Shown here in pieces: positions 1 through 7,807 of a stretch of 23,706 nt of DNA. Positions within the stretch are counted from its first letter, which is position 1, and the number at the start of each line of letters is the position of its first letter. The stretch spans positions 1 to 23,706 of the forward strand of contig CAZGGW010000014.1 in the NCBI GenBank assembly GCA_964525365.1, in the 5' to 3' direction. The DNA comes from CAZGGW01 sp964525365. Its GTDB lineage: Bacteria > Bacillota_I > Bacilli_A > RF39 > UBA660. Made by a program: the position numbers and the translations under genes. The notes under the pieces were generated by a model, which worked only from the letters and a program-made list of their open reading frames with translations, had not been told where the DNA came from and did no database searches.

Positions 1-1182
1 TACGGAAATGAAAACGATGTTCTTGTAATATCTAATCATATAAATGCAGGAGGTGGAGATGGTGCCGAGACAATATATGCTCTTCGCAATAATTCAAATC
101 TTGCTAGTAAAGTATTAGACGAGATCGAAAAAGAAGGACAAAATACTAGAAAGTTTTATCAAAGAAGACTTCCCAGTAATCCTATAAAAGATTATTATTT
201 TATTCATAGAGATACACCGGACACCGAAGCTTTGATTGTTGAATATGGTTTTTTAGATAGTGCTGGAGATGATGTGGAACAACTCAAGAACAATTACGAA
301 TTATATGCTGAAGCGGTTGTGAGAGCAATCGCAAATTATAAGGGGATATCTTATGTGGCACCAGAAGGAAGCGGGTATTATACGGTAGTAAAAGGGGATT
401 CTCTGTGGAAAATTGCTACTAAGTTTGGCCTTACTGTTGATGAATTGAAGTCTTTAAATAATTTAACTTCAAATATGTTAAGTGTGGGTCAAACATTAAA
501 AGTATCAACTCCAGAAACAGAAAAATTGGTTGAAGACTACTTAGTGTACACGGTCAAAAAAGGAGATACTTTATATGACATCGCAGCATACTATAATACT
601 ACGGTAGATACGCTAATGAGTATAAATAATTTAACTACCACCATATTACAAATAAATCAACAATTACTAATTCCAAAGCAAAAAGATATAGAAGTTGAAG
701 TAGAAAAAGGAAATGTTGTATATATTGTAAAAAGTGGAGACAATTTATATAATATTGCAAAAAAATATAATATAACTATTGATGACATAAAGAGTGTTAA
801 TAATTTAACAAGTAATATTTTGAGTATAGGACAAAAACTTAATATCCCCAGTTTTGTTGTAGAAGAAGAGAAAGTAAAATCAGAAGGTTTAAATTACTTA
901 GTACAATCTGGAGACAATTTATATAGTATTGCGAACAAATATGGTGTTACTGTTGACAATATAAAGGAAGCGAACGATTTAACAAGTAATCTTTTAAAAG
1001 TAGGACAAATATTAATAATCCCAGGAACTAGTAATTATGCCACATACACCATAAAGAGCGGAGATACATTATATGCGATTGCGAATCAATATGGAATAAC
1101 AGTTCAAAATTTAAAAACAATAAATAATTTAACAAGTAATAATTTAAGTGTAGGACAAGAATTATTAATACCGAGTAATTAA
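1..1182 (+). CDS. N-acetylmuramoyl-L-alanine amidase with five LysM repeats (5' partial)
   Basis: The frame is open from base 1, so the gene starts upstream of the window; 393 residues are visible. The first ~110 residues are the C-terminal part of an Amidase_3 (zinc amidase) domain: a SNHINAGGGDGAET segment carrying a zinc-ligand His, and an IVEYGFLD segment carrying the catalytic Glu. These enzymes cut the amide bond between muramic acid and the stem peptide of peptidoglycan. Five LysM glycan-binding modules follow (nt ~373-510, 541-675, 718-852, 892-1023, 1036-1173), each with a GD(S/T/N)LW/Y motif and a recurring NNLT core, joined by short linkers. The protein is presumably extracellular; any signal peptide lies outside the window. 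A TTG at 232 has been read as a start but lies inside the amidase domain and is not one. The gene is convergent with cwlJ. Confidence 0.93.
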   Translation, partial: YGNENDVLVISNHINAGGGDGAETIYALRNNSNLASKVLDEIEKEGQNTRKFYQRRLPSNPIKDYYFIHRDTPDTEALIVEYGFLDSAGDDVEQLKNNYELYAEAVVRAIANYKGISYVAPEGSGYYTVVKGDSLWKIATKFGLTVDELKSLNNLTSNMLSVGQTLKVSTPETEKLVEDYLVYTVKKGDTLYDIAAYYNTTVDTLMSINNLTTTILQINQQLLIPKQKDIEVEVEKGNVVYIVKSGDNLYNIAKKYNITIDDIKSVNNLTSNILSIGQKLNIPSFVVEEEKVKSEGLNYLVQSGDNLYSIANKYGVTVDNIKEANDLTSNLLKVGQILIIPGTSNYATYTIKSGDTLYAIANQYGITVQNLKTINNLTSNNLSVGQELLIPSN

Positions 1183-1209
1183 AAAAACGAATAATTAATT
1201 CGTTTTTTT
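1181..1209. terminator. Bidirectional intrinsic terminator
   Basis: A perfect 11-bp inverted repeat (AAAAAAACGAA / TTCGTTTTTTT) with a 7-nt loop overlaps the stop codon of the amidase gene and lies just before the convergent cwlJ stop. Each strand ends the hairpin in a run of seven T, so it can stop transcripts from both genes. Confidence 0.85.
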
Positions 1210-1213
1210 AATT

Positions 1214-1636
1214 TTAGTATAATTCGTTACAAATTCCAAAATCAGGAACATAAAAGCAATGACCTTTATATCTTCCTGAATTTCTTTGATTAAACCAAGT
1301 TGTTTTACAAGAACTTCCGCTTGATGGAGAATAAAACCACAATGCATTAGTTGCTGGATAATAATATTCGCCTTTTAGAACTCGTTTTGCAAGTTCTTTT
1401 TCTTTTGTAGTAGAAGAACTTTGAAATAATGAACTATCTTTTCCCACAAATGCATTTTTTTGATATATAACTTCTGTTATGGTTCTAACGTTTGTAAAAT
1501 CTAGACAATCAGCGATTGCTCTATTAACAATAACATTCCCAACCATCAGCATACCTAGATCTCCATCTGATAGTGCTTCTGCTCTCATAAGTCTTGCACA
1601 TAAGTCTAATTCTTTTGTAGTGTAGTTTAATAACAT
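1214..1636 (-). CDS. cwlJ: Cell wall hydrolase CwlJ (spore cortex-lytic family)
   Basis: 140 residues, the same size as Bacillus CwlJ (~142), and essentially only the Hydrolase_2 (SleB/CwlJ) domain. Visible landmarks are RLMRAEA with the likely catalytic Glu20, GNVIVNR, a TITEVIYQKNAF segment, an ALWFYSP segment, and the Cys-containing C-terminus TWFNQRNSGRYKGHCFYVP. There is no signal peptide, as in CwlJ and unlike SleB. In Bacillus, CwlJ sits at the spore coat/cortex boundary and degrades cortex peptidoglycan on germination, usually with GerQ; no gerQ is visible here. The ATG start is preceded by AGGTGA. The upstream DNA has a sigma-A-like promoter and a sigma-E-like -10 (CATAAAAT). Confidence 0.9.
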   Translation of the reverse strand: MLLNYTTKELDLCARLMRAEALSDGDLGMLMVGNVIVNRAIADCLDFTNVRTITEVIYQKNAFVGKDSSLFQSSSTTKEKELAKRVLKGEYYYPATNALWFYSPSSGSSCKTTWFNQRNSGRYKGHCFYVPDFGICNELY

Positions 1637-1651
1637 AAAATCACCTATATT

Positions 1652-1689
1652 ATTTTATGCAATTATATTGTTTTTATTGTTAATGTAAA
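1652..1689 (-). promoter_or_regulatory. Promoter region of cwlJ
   Basis: On the minus strand TTTACA (1684-1689), a 16-nt spacer and TATAAT (1662-1667) make a good sigma-A promoter. Just downstream, CATAAAAT (1652-1659) matches seven of eight bases of the sporulation sigma-E -10 CATACAAT, which fits the mother-cell expression known for Bacillus cwlJ. Which one is used cannot be decided from sequence. Confidence 0.55.
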
Positions 1690-1698
1690 ATGCTTTTA

Positions 1699-1722
1699 TA
1701 TAGCAAATAGATGTTTGCTATA
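1699..1722. promoter_or_regulatory. Perfect inverted repeat, probable operator
   Basis: Arms TATAGCAAA and TTTGCTATA (9 bp, no mismatch) are separated by 6 nt, giving 24 bp of dyad symmetry with one-turn spacing, typical of a dimeric repressor site. The right arm covers the -35 region of the promoter for the radical SAM operon. There is no T-run, so it is not a terminator. It does not match the Bacillus LexA box. A single arm-like TATAGCAAA recurs at the P-type ATPase stop codon (20436-20444) without its partner arm, probably by chance. Confidence 0.55.
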
Positions 1723-1741
1723 AGTTCTGCTTTGTGATAAT
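1713..1741 (+). promoter_or_regulatory. Extended -10 promoter of the radical SAM operon
   Basis: TGtGATAAT (1733-1741) is an extended -10 element. The -35 region is weak (TTGCTA at 1715-1720, 15-nt spacer) and lies in the right arm of the inverted repeat. Transcription would start near 1748, just before the GTG/ATG start region. Confidence 0.5.
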
Positions 1742-1759
1742 ATAGAGTTGGTGAAAATT

Positions 1760-2977
1760 ATGGAATTAATGGAGAAATTAAAAATATTATCTGGGGCAGC
1801 CAAATATGATGTATCGTGTAGTTCAAGCGGAAGTAACAGAAAAAATACAAAAAACGGAGTTGGAAATGCTGCTTATAGTGGAATATGTCATAGTTTTACT
1901 AGTGATGGAAGATGTGTTTCATTACTAAAAATATTAATGACTAATATGTGTATGTATGACTGCAAGTATTGTATTAATAGAAAAACAAATGATGTAAAAA
2001 GAGCATTGTTTACTCCTGAAGAAATTGCAACATTAACCATTAATTTTTATAAAAGAAATTATATAGAAGGTTTATTTCTAAGTAGCGCAGTTATAAAGAC
2101 TCCAAATTATACAATGGAAAAAATGATTGAAGCCATAACTTTACTCAGAAAAAAATATAAGTTTAATGGGTACATTCATGCTAAAGTAATACCGGGTTCT
2201 AGTAAAGAATTAATTGATAGACTTGGATCCTTGGTAGATAGAGTTAGTGTAAATATAGAACTTCCTTCAAATGAAAGCTTAAAGTTACTTGCACCTGATA
2301 AAGAAAAAAACAACATAATAGAACCAATGAAATATATTGCTAGTTCTAAAAAAGAACATAAACCAATCGCACGTGCTGGTCAAACAACTCAAATGATAAT
2401 AGGAGCATCTAATGATTCGGATTACAAGATATTAAAACTTTCAGAGGGACTTTATAATAATTTCAACTTAAAAAGAGTTTATTATTCTGGGTATGTTCCT
2501 ATTAATCATGATGAATATTTGCCGACTACTGATATTGTTCCATTAAAAAGAGAAAATAGGATATATCAAGCGGATTGGTTGCTAAGATTTTATGGATTTA
2601 AAGTTGAAGATTTATTAGATGAACATTCAATGAATCTTAATTATTCATTAGATCCAAAATGTATGTGGGCTCTTAAAAATTTATATTTGTTTCCTATCGA
2701 AATAAATAAAGAGGATTACATGACTCTTTTAAAAGTTCCGGGAATTGGAGTTATCAGTGCCAAAAAAATAATGTTTTATAGAAAAAAATCCCATCTTACA
2801 TTTGAGAATTTAAAAAATATTGGCGTAGTTATGAAAAGAGCAAAATATTTTATAACTTGTGATGGCAAATATTATAAAAGCAGCAATTTTTATAACAAAG
2901 ATTTTATAAAAGAAAGTCTATTATTAGGCGAAAGAAAGATAGAACAATTAAGTATATTTGGTGAAAATAATGAATGA
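1760..2977 (+). CDS. Putative DNA modification/repair radical SAM protein (TIGR03916 family)
   Basis: 405 residues from ATG 1760, which has GGTGA five bases upstream; in-frame TTG 1748 and GTG 1751 sit at or before the predicted transcript start and are less likely. The radical SAM signature CMYDCKYC gives Cys64, Cys68 and Cys71, ligands for the 4Fe-4S cluster that cleaves S-adenosylmethionine. Further on are the family-typical GSSKELIDRLG and RVSVNIELPS segments, and near the C-terminus a helix-hairpin-helix (PGIGVISAKKI), a non-sequence-specific DNA-binding element. Proteins of this family are annotated as putative DNA modification or repair enzymes; the substrate is not established. The gene overlaps the next by 8 bp, and the pair normally travels together, so they probably act together on DNA. 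Confidence 0.88.
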   Translation: MELMEKLKILSGAAKYDVSCSSSGSNRKNTKNGVGNAAYSGICHSFTSDGRCVSLLKILMTNMCMYDCKYCINRKTNDVKRALFTPEEIATLTINFYKRNYIEGLFLSSAVIKTPNYTMEKMIEAITLLRKKYKFNGYIHAKVIPGSSKELIDRLGSLVDRVSVNIELPSNESLKLLAPDKEKNNIIEPMKYIASSKKEHKPIARAGQTTQMIIGASNDSDYKILKLSEGLYNNFNLKRVYYSGYVPINHDEYLPTTDIVPLKRENRIYQADWLLRFYGFKVEDLLDEHSMNLNYSLDPKCMWALKNLYLFPIEINKEDYMTLLKVPGIGVISAKKIMFYRKKSHLTFENLKNIGVVMKRAKYFITCDGKYYKSSNFYNKDFIKESLLLGERKIEQLSIFGENNE

Positions 2978-3719
2978 TGATGAATTTATATATGATGGCA
3001 CAATTGAAGGATTATTCAGTATTATTTATGTTTGTTTTTCGCGGCGTTCCCTTCCCAAGGAAATCTACATAGATGAAAATTATCAAGAAAATTTATTTGA
3101 TAATGTAAAATACATAGAAACAAATCTTGATAATGCAGCTATAATATTTAATAAAATAAATAATGCTATTCCTAAAAACAAAATATATAAAATTTTACTT
3201 TGTTTTAATTCGTGTTGTAAAGATAAAGATATAGTCATAGCAAAATATATAATTTATAGTTTAATATATGGCTATTCAATTGAAACAAATTGTAATTTAA
3301 ATTTTGTTTTGAGGATTCAACAAATTTCAAAACAAGTGTCACGCGAAATACATAGGATGAAAGGATTTATAAGATTTAAAAAAATAAAAAATATATATGT
3401 TGGTATGATGAGCCCTGATAATAATATAATTGAGTTTTTATCTAAGCATTTTTCAGATAGACTAAGTAATGAAAGATGGATGGTATGTGACACAAAAAGA
3501 AAAACTTATATTTACTATGAAAATGGTAAATGTAAAATAGATACCTATAAGAATTTAAATTTTAATAATTTAAGAGACAATGAAGAAAGTTATGAGGAAC
3601 TGTGGAAACAATTTTGTAAAAGTGTGAATATAAAAGAAAGAAAAAATTTAAGACAGCAAAGAAACTATATGCCTAAAAAATATTGGAATTATTTGATAGA
3701 AATGGAGAATACAAAATGA
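2970..3719 (+). CDS. TIGR03915 / DUF4130 family putative DNA repair protein
   Basis: 249 residues from ATG 2970, with GGTGA five bases upstream inside the end of the previous gene. It has the family-typical opening (YDGTIEGLFSIIYVCF) and C-terminus (RNYMPKKYWNYLIEM), and a VSREIHRMKGFIRF segment that is conserved in the family. It is the standard partner of the TIGR03916 radical SAM protein; in many other bacteria the same domain is fused to a UdgX-type uracil-DNA-binding domain, which supports a role in DNA damage or modified-base processing. No catalytic residues are established. It is translationally coupled to both neighbours: 8-bp overlap upstream and a 4-bp ATGA overlap with the downstream groEL. 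Confidence 0.85.
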   Translation: MNDDEFIYDGTIEGLFSIIYVCFSRRSLPKEIYIDENYQENLFDNVKYIETNLDNAAIIFNKINNAIPKNKIYKILLCFNSCCKDKDIVIAKYIIYSLIYGYSIETNCNLNFVLRIQQISKQVSREIHRMKGFIRFKKIKNIYVGMMSPDNNIIEFLSKHFSDRLSNERWMVCDTKRKTYIYYENGKCKIDTYKNLNFNNLRDNEESYEELWKQFCKSVNIKERKNLRQQRNYMPKKYWNYLIEMENTK

Positions 3720-5296
3720 AAAAAGAAATAGTAAATTCAAAATATGCAAGAAAGAAGTTTTTAATTGGAATTAATAAATTATGTGATACAGTTGCATGTA
3801 CACTAGGGCCTTGTGGAAGAAATGTTATATTAGAGAGTGAAATTTCTTTGCCTATTATTACAAATGATGGTGCCACTATTGCTCGAGAAATTGAACTTAA
3901 TGATCCAATTGAGAATATAGCATGCTCAATACTAAAAGAATCCTCACTAAAAACAAATGATATAGTAGGCGATGGAACTACTACATCATTAATATTAAGT
4001 GCATCAATATTTAAGAATGCGCTCGCGGAGTTAAAGAAAGGTTATAATCCAATCTTGTTAAAAAAGGATTTTGAGAATGTTAGTGAATATTTAGAAAACC
4101 TTATATTAGATGAGTCAATTCCCGTTACCAATAGCGAGCAAATTAAAGCAGTAGCAACCATATCTTCTGAAAGTGAACAGATTGGAAGCATAATAACAGA
4201 TATTATTTCAAAAATAGGAAAAAACGGAGCAATTATAGTTAATGAAGGTGAAAGCGAAGATATTAAAATAGATATAATAGAAGGCATGAAAATAGATAAT
4301 GGATTTATGTCATCTTATATGTGCGATGATGAATTATCTGCTCAGTTCAGTAACTCATATGTTTTAATAACTGATAAGAAAATAAACGATGCGGAAGAAG
4401 TAAAAAACATATTAAAGTTAATGAATAATGATGAATCATTACTTATAGTTGCGGATGATATAGCTGATGATGCTCTTAGCGAATTACTTTTATCTAAATT
4501 AAATCTTGGGAAAAATATTGTTGCTATAAAAGCACCTAGTTATGGAAATAAAAAAATCGAAATATTAAAAGATGCATGTTCATTCGTAAATGCCAAGTTT
4601 ATATCAAAAGATTTAAATATCGACATATCCACTTTAAAAAAAACAGATTTGGGATGTGCAAAATCAATTAAAGTTTATAAGGATTATTCAATTATGGTTC
4701 CTTATGAAAAAAATAATTTAGTTAAAAAAAGAATAAAGTTGATTGAACAAAATTTAATGGAATGTACCTCATCATTTGAAAAGGAAGAGTTGGATAATAG
4801 ACTTGCTAACTTAACTGGTGGTGTTGCATTTATTAATGTGGGTGGTCATACCAATATAGAAAGACTTGAAAAAAAACTTAGGGTTGACGATGCAGTAAAT
4901 GCAGTAAAAGCAGCATATAATAAAGGTGTTGTTAGTGGTGGTGGAACAATATATTTAGAAATATTAAATAAGTTTAATAAAGAGTATCCTAATAATTGTG
5001 TTAAACGAATAATGATAAAATCTTTAATGAGTCCTTTTAAGCAAAATGTTAGAAATAGTGGGAGAGATGAAAATGAAATATTGAAAATGATATTAAAAGA
5101 AAAATGTGGTTACAACATATTAACTGGAAAAAAAGTGAATATGATTGAAGAAAAAATAATAGATCCTACTTTAGTTGCGGTTTATAGTTTAAAAAATGCT
5201 ATTAGTGCTGCATCAATTTTATTAACAATGGAAAACGTAGTATTAAATAAGTATTCTAAAGAAAAAAAGAATAATATAAATTATGAGGAAATATAA
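3716..5296 (+). CDS. groEL: Divergent GroEL-like chaperonin
   Basis: 526 residues from ATG 3716, with GGAG at 3704-3707; the ATG overlaps the upstream stop as ATGA. The equatorial ATPase domain is intact: TLGPcGRNV (29-37), TNDG with Asp51, GDGTTT (85-90) with Asp86, VDDA with Asp392 (equivalent to E. coli Asp398) and GVVSGGG. It is a group I chaperonin that should fold proteins in a double ring using ATP. Oddities: the near-invariant Lys of TLGPKGRN is Cys33; the apical APGFGDRRK segment reads APSYGNKKI; the C-terminus is charged and Asn-rich with no Gly-Gly-Met tail; and no groES adjoins it. It may be the genome's only, fast-evolving GroEL or a paralog dedicated to something else. Family assignment is sure; role in this operon is not. 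Confidence 0.9.
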   Translation: MKKEIVNSKYARKKFLIGINKLCDTVACTLGPCGRNVILESEISLPIITNDGATIAREIELNDPIENIACSILKESSLKTNDIVGDGTTTSLILSASIFKNALAELKKGYNPILLKKDFENVSEYLENLILDESIPVTNSEQIKAVATISSESEQIGSIITDIISKIGKNGAIIVNEGESEDIKIDIIEGMKIDNGFMSSYMCDDELSAQFSNSYVLITDKKINDAEEVKNILKLMNNDESLLIVADDIADDALSELLLSKLNLGKNIVAIKAPSYGNKKIEILKDACSFVNAKFISKDLNIDISTLKKTDLGCAKSIKVYKDYSIMVPYEKNNLVKKRIKLIEQNLMECTSSFEKEELDNRLANLTGGVAFINVGGHTNIERLEKKLRVDDAVNAVKAAYNKGVVSGGGTIYLEILNKFNKEYPNNCVKRIMIKSLMSPFKQNVRNSGRDENEILKMILKEKCGYNILTGKKVNMIEEKIIDPTLVAVYSLKNAISAASILLTMENVVLNKYSKEKKNNINYEEI

Positions 5297-5353
5297 ATTG
5301 AAAAGTTTATGTTATTTTGATATTATAATATAAGTAATTTTTAGGGGAATATA

Positions 5354-6052
5354 ATGATAATAAAAGACAATTTAAAAAATAATAAATTTAATATACTTCT
5401 ATTTGATATAGACGGAACACTTGTTGAATACACTTCTTTATCAAATTTAGTTAAAGAAACTTTATCTTATTTTGATATTTTACCTACCGAAAAATTAATT
5501 ATAAATCAAGGAAAAGCTGTTGGAAAGCTTTTAGAATTAGCTGAGTACAAAAAAGTATTTTCGTTTAATATGATGTGTGAGTATTGGAATGATTATATGA
5601 ATTTAGAATATTATGACATTAATTCTGTGGATTTGGCCGTTAAAATGCTGAATTTAGAAGTTTTATATTTAAAAAAAGTAAATGGCGTGCAAAAAACTTT
5701 GGAACTTCTATCTGAAGAAAAAAGAATGATTGCTTCTACGAACTGGTTTCTATTTTCTCAAAGAAGAAAATTAGATTATATTGGATTAAGTGAATATATA
5801 AAGAAAATTTATACTTGTGAACTTCAATATGCAAAACCATCTGCTAAACATTTTAAAAGAATTCTTCAAGAAGAAAATATAAGTCCAGATAATATTTTAA
5901 TGATAGGGGATTCTAGTACGGATTTATCTAGTGAAAAAGTAGGAATTCAAAGCATTTTAGTAGATTACCATAATAAGAAAGAAAATATATATGATGAAGC
6001 ATCGTGTGTAATTACAGAATTTTCAGATTTAATGAAAGTTTTAAAATTGTAA
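5354..6052 (+). CDS. HAD-superfamily hydrolase (subfamily IA phosphatase)
   Basis: 232 residues, ATG start with AGGGG six bases upstream. The four HAD motifs are visible: DIDGT (Asp18 nucleophile, Asp20 acid/base), the Ser/Thr in IASTNW, the Lys in a YAKPSAKHF segment, and GDSSTDLSSE (Asp186, Asp190). A helical cap of about 90 residues lies between motifs I and II (C1 type), which points to a small-molecule phosphatase similar to YjjG/YfnB-type nucleotidases or phosphoglycolate phosphatase. The substrate cannot be read from sequence. It stands alone between the groEL operon and a terminator at 6063-6098. A TATAAT -10 box at 5324-5329 is a likely promoter, though its -35 is poor. Confidence 0.85.
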   Translation: MIIKDNLKNNKFNILLFDIDGTLVEYTSLSNLVKETLSYFDILPTEKLIINQGKAVGKLLELAEYKKVFSFNMMCEYWNDYMNLEYYDINSVDLAVKMLNLEVLYLKKVNGVQKTLELLSEEKRMIASTNWFLFSQRRKLDYIGLSEYIKKIYTCELQYAKPSAKHFKRILQEENISPDNILMIGDSSTDLSSEKVGIQSILVDYHNKKENIYDEASCVITEFSDLMKVLKL

Positions 6053-6062
6053 CATTTATTGT

Positions 6063-6098
6063 AAAGAAATATAAATAACAAATAATATTTCTTTTTTT
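6063..6098 (+). terminator. Intrinsic terminator after the HAD gene
   Basis: A perfect 10-bp stem (AAAGAAATAT / ATATTTCTTT) with a 12-nt loop ends in seven T. It lies 10 bases after the HAD stop codon. Confidence 0.75.
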
Positions 6099-6099
6099 G

Positions 6100-6108
6100 T
6101 GATATGAT
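6100..6108 (+). promoter_or_regulatory. Extended -10 promoter of the SDR gene
   Basis: TGaTATGAT lies immediately after the upstream terminator, with transcription expected near 6115, between the spurious ATG at 6104 and the true start at 6125. No convincing -35 is seen. Confidence 0.4.
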
Positions 6109-6124
6109 AATAATGGGTGATTAT

Positions 6125-6952
6125 ATGAAATATGCATTGATAACAGGAGCAGCTAATGGACTTGGACTCGCAACAACAAAACATTTAGTAGAAAAAGGAG
6201 TTATCGTTTTTGCTTGTGATATAGATTCTGAGGGACTTTCTAAATTAAAAAGTGATAAAATATATCCTATAATAATGGATATAACAAGTGAAGATAGCAT
6301 TACAAAGTCTTTTAATTATGTAAAAGGTATTACTGAGAAAATAGATTATATATTGAATTTCGCAGGTATTATTTATATGGATTCACTAATAGAAGGAGAC
6401 CTAAAAATAGTGGAGAAGGTGCTAAATATTAATGTTATGGGAATGGTAAGAATTAATAAAATATTTTTCCCATTAATCAATAATTCTAAAGGAAGAATAA
6501 TTAATATAAGTAGTGAAAATGGTTATTTAGCCGCAACACCTTTTAATGGCGCATATTGTATGAGTAAATATGCTGTTGAAGCATATAACGATTCTTTAAG
6601 AAGGGAGTTAAATTTCTTAGGAATAACTGTAATTAATATGCAATTAGGATCTTTTAAAACTAATATGCATAACGATACAAAGTCTTCGTTTGAAGCACTG
6701 GTAGCTAAATCAATTTTATATAAAGGACCTCTTTCAAAAATGGGAAAAATGATTGAAAGAGAAATAGAAAACGCTAATGACATTAGTTTTCTTTTAGAAG
6801 CGGTAGATGAAGCATTATTTAATAAGCATCCTAAGCATTGTTATAGAGTGAAAAATAGTCCAACAATGAGAACAATAAATTTATTTTCTGAAGAAGTGAT
6901 TGATAAAATATATTTAAAAAGTTTATCTGATAAAAAAAGTAAAAAAAGTTAA
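6125..6952 (+). CDS. Short-chain dehydrogenase/reductase
   Basis: 275 residues from ATG 6125, chosen because GGGTGA (6115-6120) precedes it; ATG 6104 lacks a ribosome site and overlaps the -10 box. It is a classical SDR with a Rossmann fold: TGAANGLG (7-14) binds the dinucleotide, an Asp after beta-2 (ACDID) favours NAD(H), NFAG replaces NNAG, and the catalytic Ser-Tyr-Lys is Ser130, Tyr144 and Lys148 (YCMSK). A ~60-residue C-terminal extension, with a Tyr- and Lys-rich end, resembles retinol/hydroxysteroid-type SDRs. The carbonyl/alcohol substrate is unknown. It appears monocistronic: terminator before it, hairpin and new promoter after it. Confidence 0.87.
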   Translation: MKYALITGAANGLGLATTKHLVEKGVIVFACDIDSEGLSKLKSDKIYPIIMDITSEDSITKSFNYVKGITEKIDYILNFAGIIYMDSLIEGDLKIVEKVLNINVMGMVRINKIFFPLINNSKGRIINISSENGYLAATPFNGAYCMSKYAVEAYNDSLRRELNFLGITVINMQLGSFKTNMHNDTKSSFEALVAKSILYKGPLSKMGKMIEREIENANDISFLLEAVDEALFNKHPKHCYRVKNSPTMRTINLFSEEVIDKIYLKSLSDKKSKKS

Positions 6953-6955
6953 TTT

Positions 6956-6991
6956 ATACTATTTTAATATATTTGCAATACAAAATAGTAT
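6956..6991 (+). terminator. Hairpin after the SDR gene, possible terminator
   Basis: A perfect 10-bp stem (ATACTATTTT / AAAATAGTAT) with a 16-nt loop lies right after the stop codon. The tail (TTTAAATTT) is only partly T-rich, so termination is plausible but weak. Confidence 0.45.
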
Positions 6992-7067
6992 TTAAATTTA
7001 AAAAATGCATGTAAATAAATATAAAAATTAAATGTTAAAAGATAATACAAATTTAAAAAATGGCGAT

Positions 7068-7096
7068 TTTACATGTTTTTTTTATTATGTTATAGT
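7068..7096 (+). promoter_or_regulatory. Sigma-A promoter of the ABC transporter operon
   Basis: TTTACA (7068-7073), a 17-nt spacer and TATAGT (7091-7096), with an upstream TG making an extended -10. It excludes the in-frame start at 7073, which overlaps the -35 box. Confidence 0.75.
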
Positions 7097-7114
7097 CTTA
7101 TCACTGGAGGAAAT

Positions 7115-7807
7115 ATGAGTATTTTAAAAATAGAAAATGTATCAAAAAAAATAAAAGGGGAATACATCTTGAAAAACATTTCATTTGAAATAAATGAAAA
7201 CAAAATAATCGGATTAATTGGACCTAATGGTGCCGGAAAAACAACGTTATTAAAAACAATAGTTGGATTATATACTCCAACTACTGGCAAAATATATATC
7301 AATGGTCTTGATTTAGAACACGAATTTGAAGATGCTATTGAAAATATTGGAAGCGTGATAGAAACGCCAATTCTATATGAAAATTTAACAGGAAAAGAGA
7401 ATTTTAAAGTATTCAGTATGATGTTTAAAAACATTCCCAGAGAAAGAGTAATCGAATTAATAAGTGTTTTGTCGCTCGAAAAGTATTGTGGAAAAAAAGT
7501 AAAGACATATTCACTTGGCATGAAGCAAAGATTAGGCCTTGCGGTAGCACTAATTAATGATCCAAGTATTATTATTTTAGATGAACCTACAAATGGACTT
7601 GATCCGATTGGAATGAGAGATTTAAGAAACTTTTTAAGAAGTTTAAAAAATAAAACTATAATTATTTCTTCTCATATACTATCGGAAATAGAAAGTGTTT
7701 GTGACGAAGTTATATTTATGAATAATGGTGAAATAATTGATATAAAAGAGTTGAGTGGTAATTTAGAACACGAATTTTTGCAAAAAATGGTGAATGTTAA
7801 TGAGTAA
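7115..7807 (+). CDS. ABC transporter ATP-binding protein (BcrA/CcmA-like)
   Basis: 230 residues from ATG 7115 with GGAGG at 7106-7110. It is a complete nucleotide-binding domain: Walker A GPNGAGKTT (36-44), signature YSLGMKQRLGLA, Walker B IIILDEPTNGLDP, and the switch His in SSHILSE. The DEPTNGLDPIG wording and ~230-residue size are typical of the ATPases of two-component ABC-2 exporters, including bacitracin- and lantibiotic-type self-protection pumps. It energises the permease encoded directly downstream (8-bp overlap). No two-component regulator or peptide-synthesis gene adjoins, so the cargo is unknown. Confidence 0.9.
   Translation: MSILKIENVSKKIKGEYILKNISFEINENKIIGLIGPNGAGKTTLLKTIVGLYTPTTGKIYINGLDLEHEFEDAIENIGSVIETPILYENLTGKENFKVFSMMFKNIPRERVIELISVLSLEKYCGKKVKTYSLGMKQRLGLAVALINDPSIIILDEPTNGLDPIGMRDLRNFLRSLKNKTIIISSHILSEIESVCDEVIFMNNGEIIDIKELSGNLEHEFLQKMVNVNE

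Noticed and set aside
1748..1759. Start of the radical SAM gene at TTG 1748
   Set aside because: The predicted transcript starts at about this base, and ATG 1760 has a well-placed GGTGA.
3683..3715. Start of groEL at TTG 3683
   Set aside because: The extra residues have no GroEL similarity and ATG 3716 has GGAG and the typical start MKKEIVNSKYARK.
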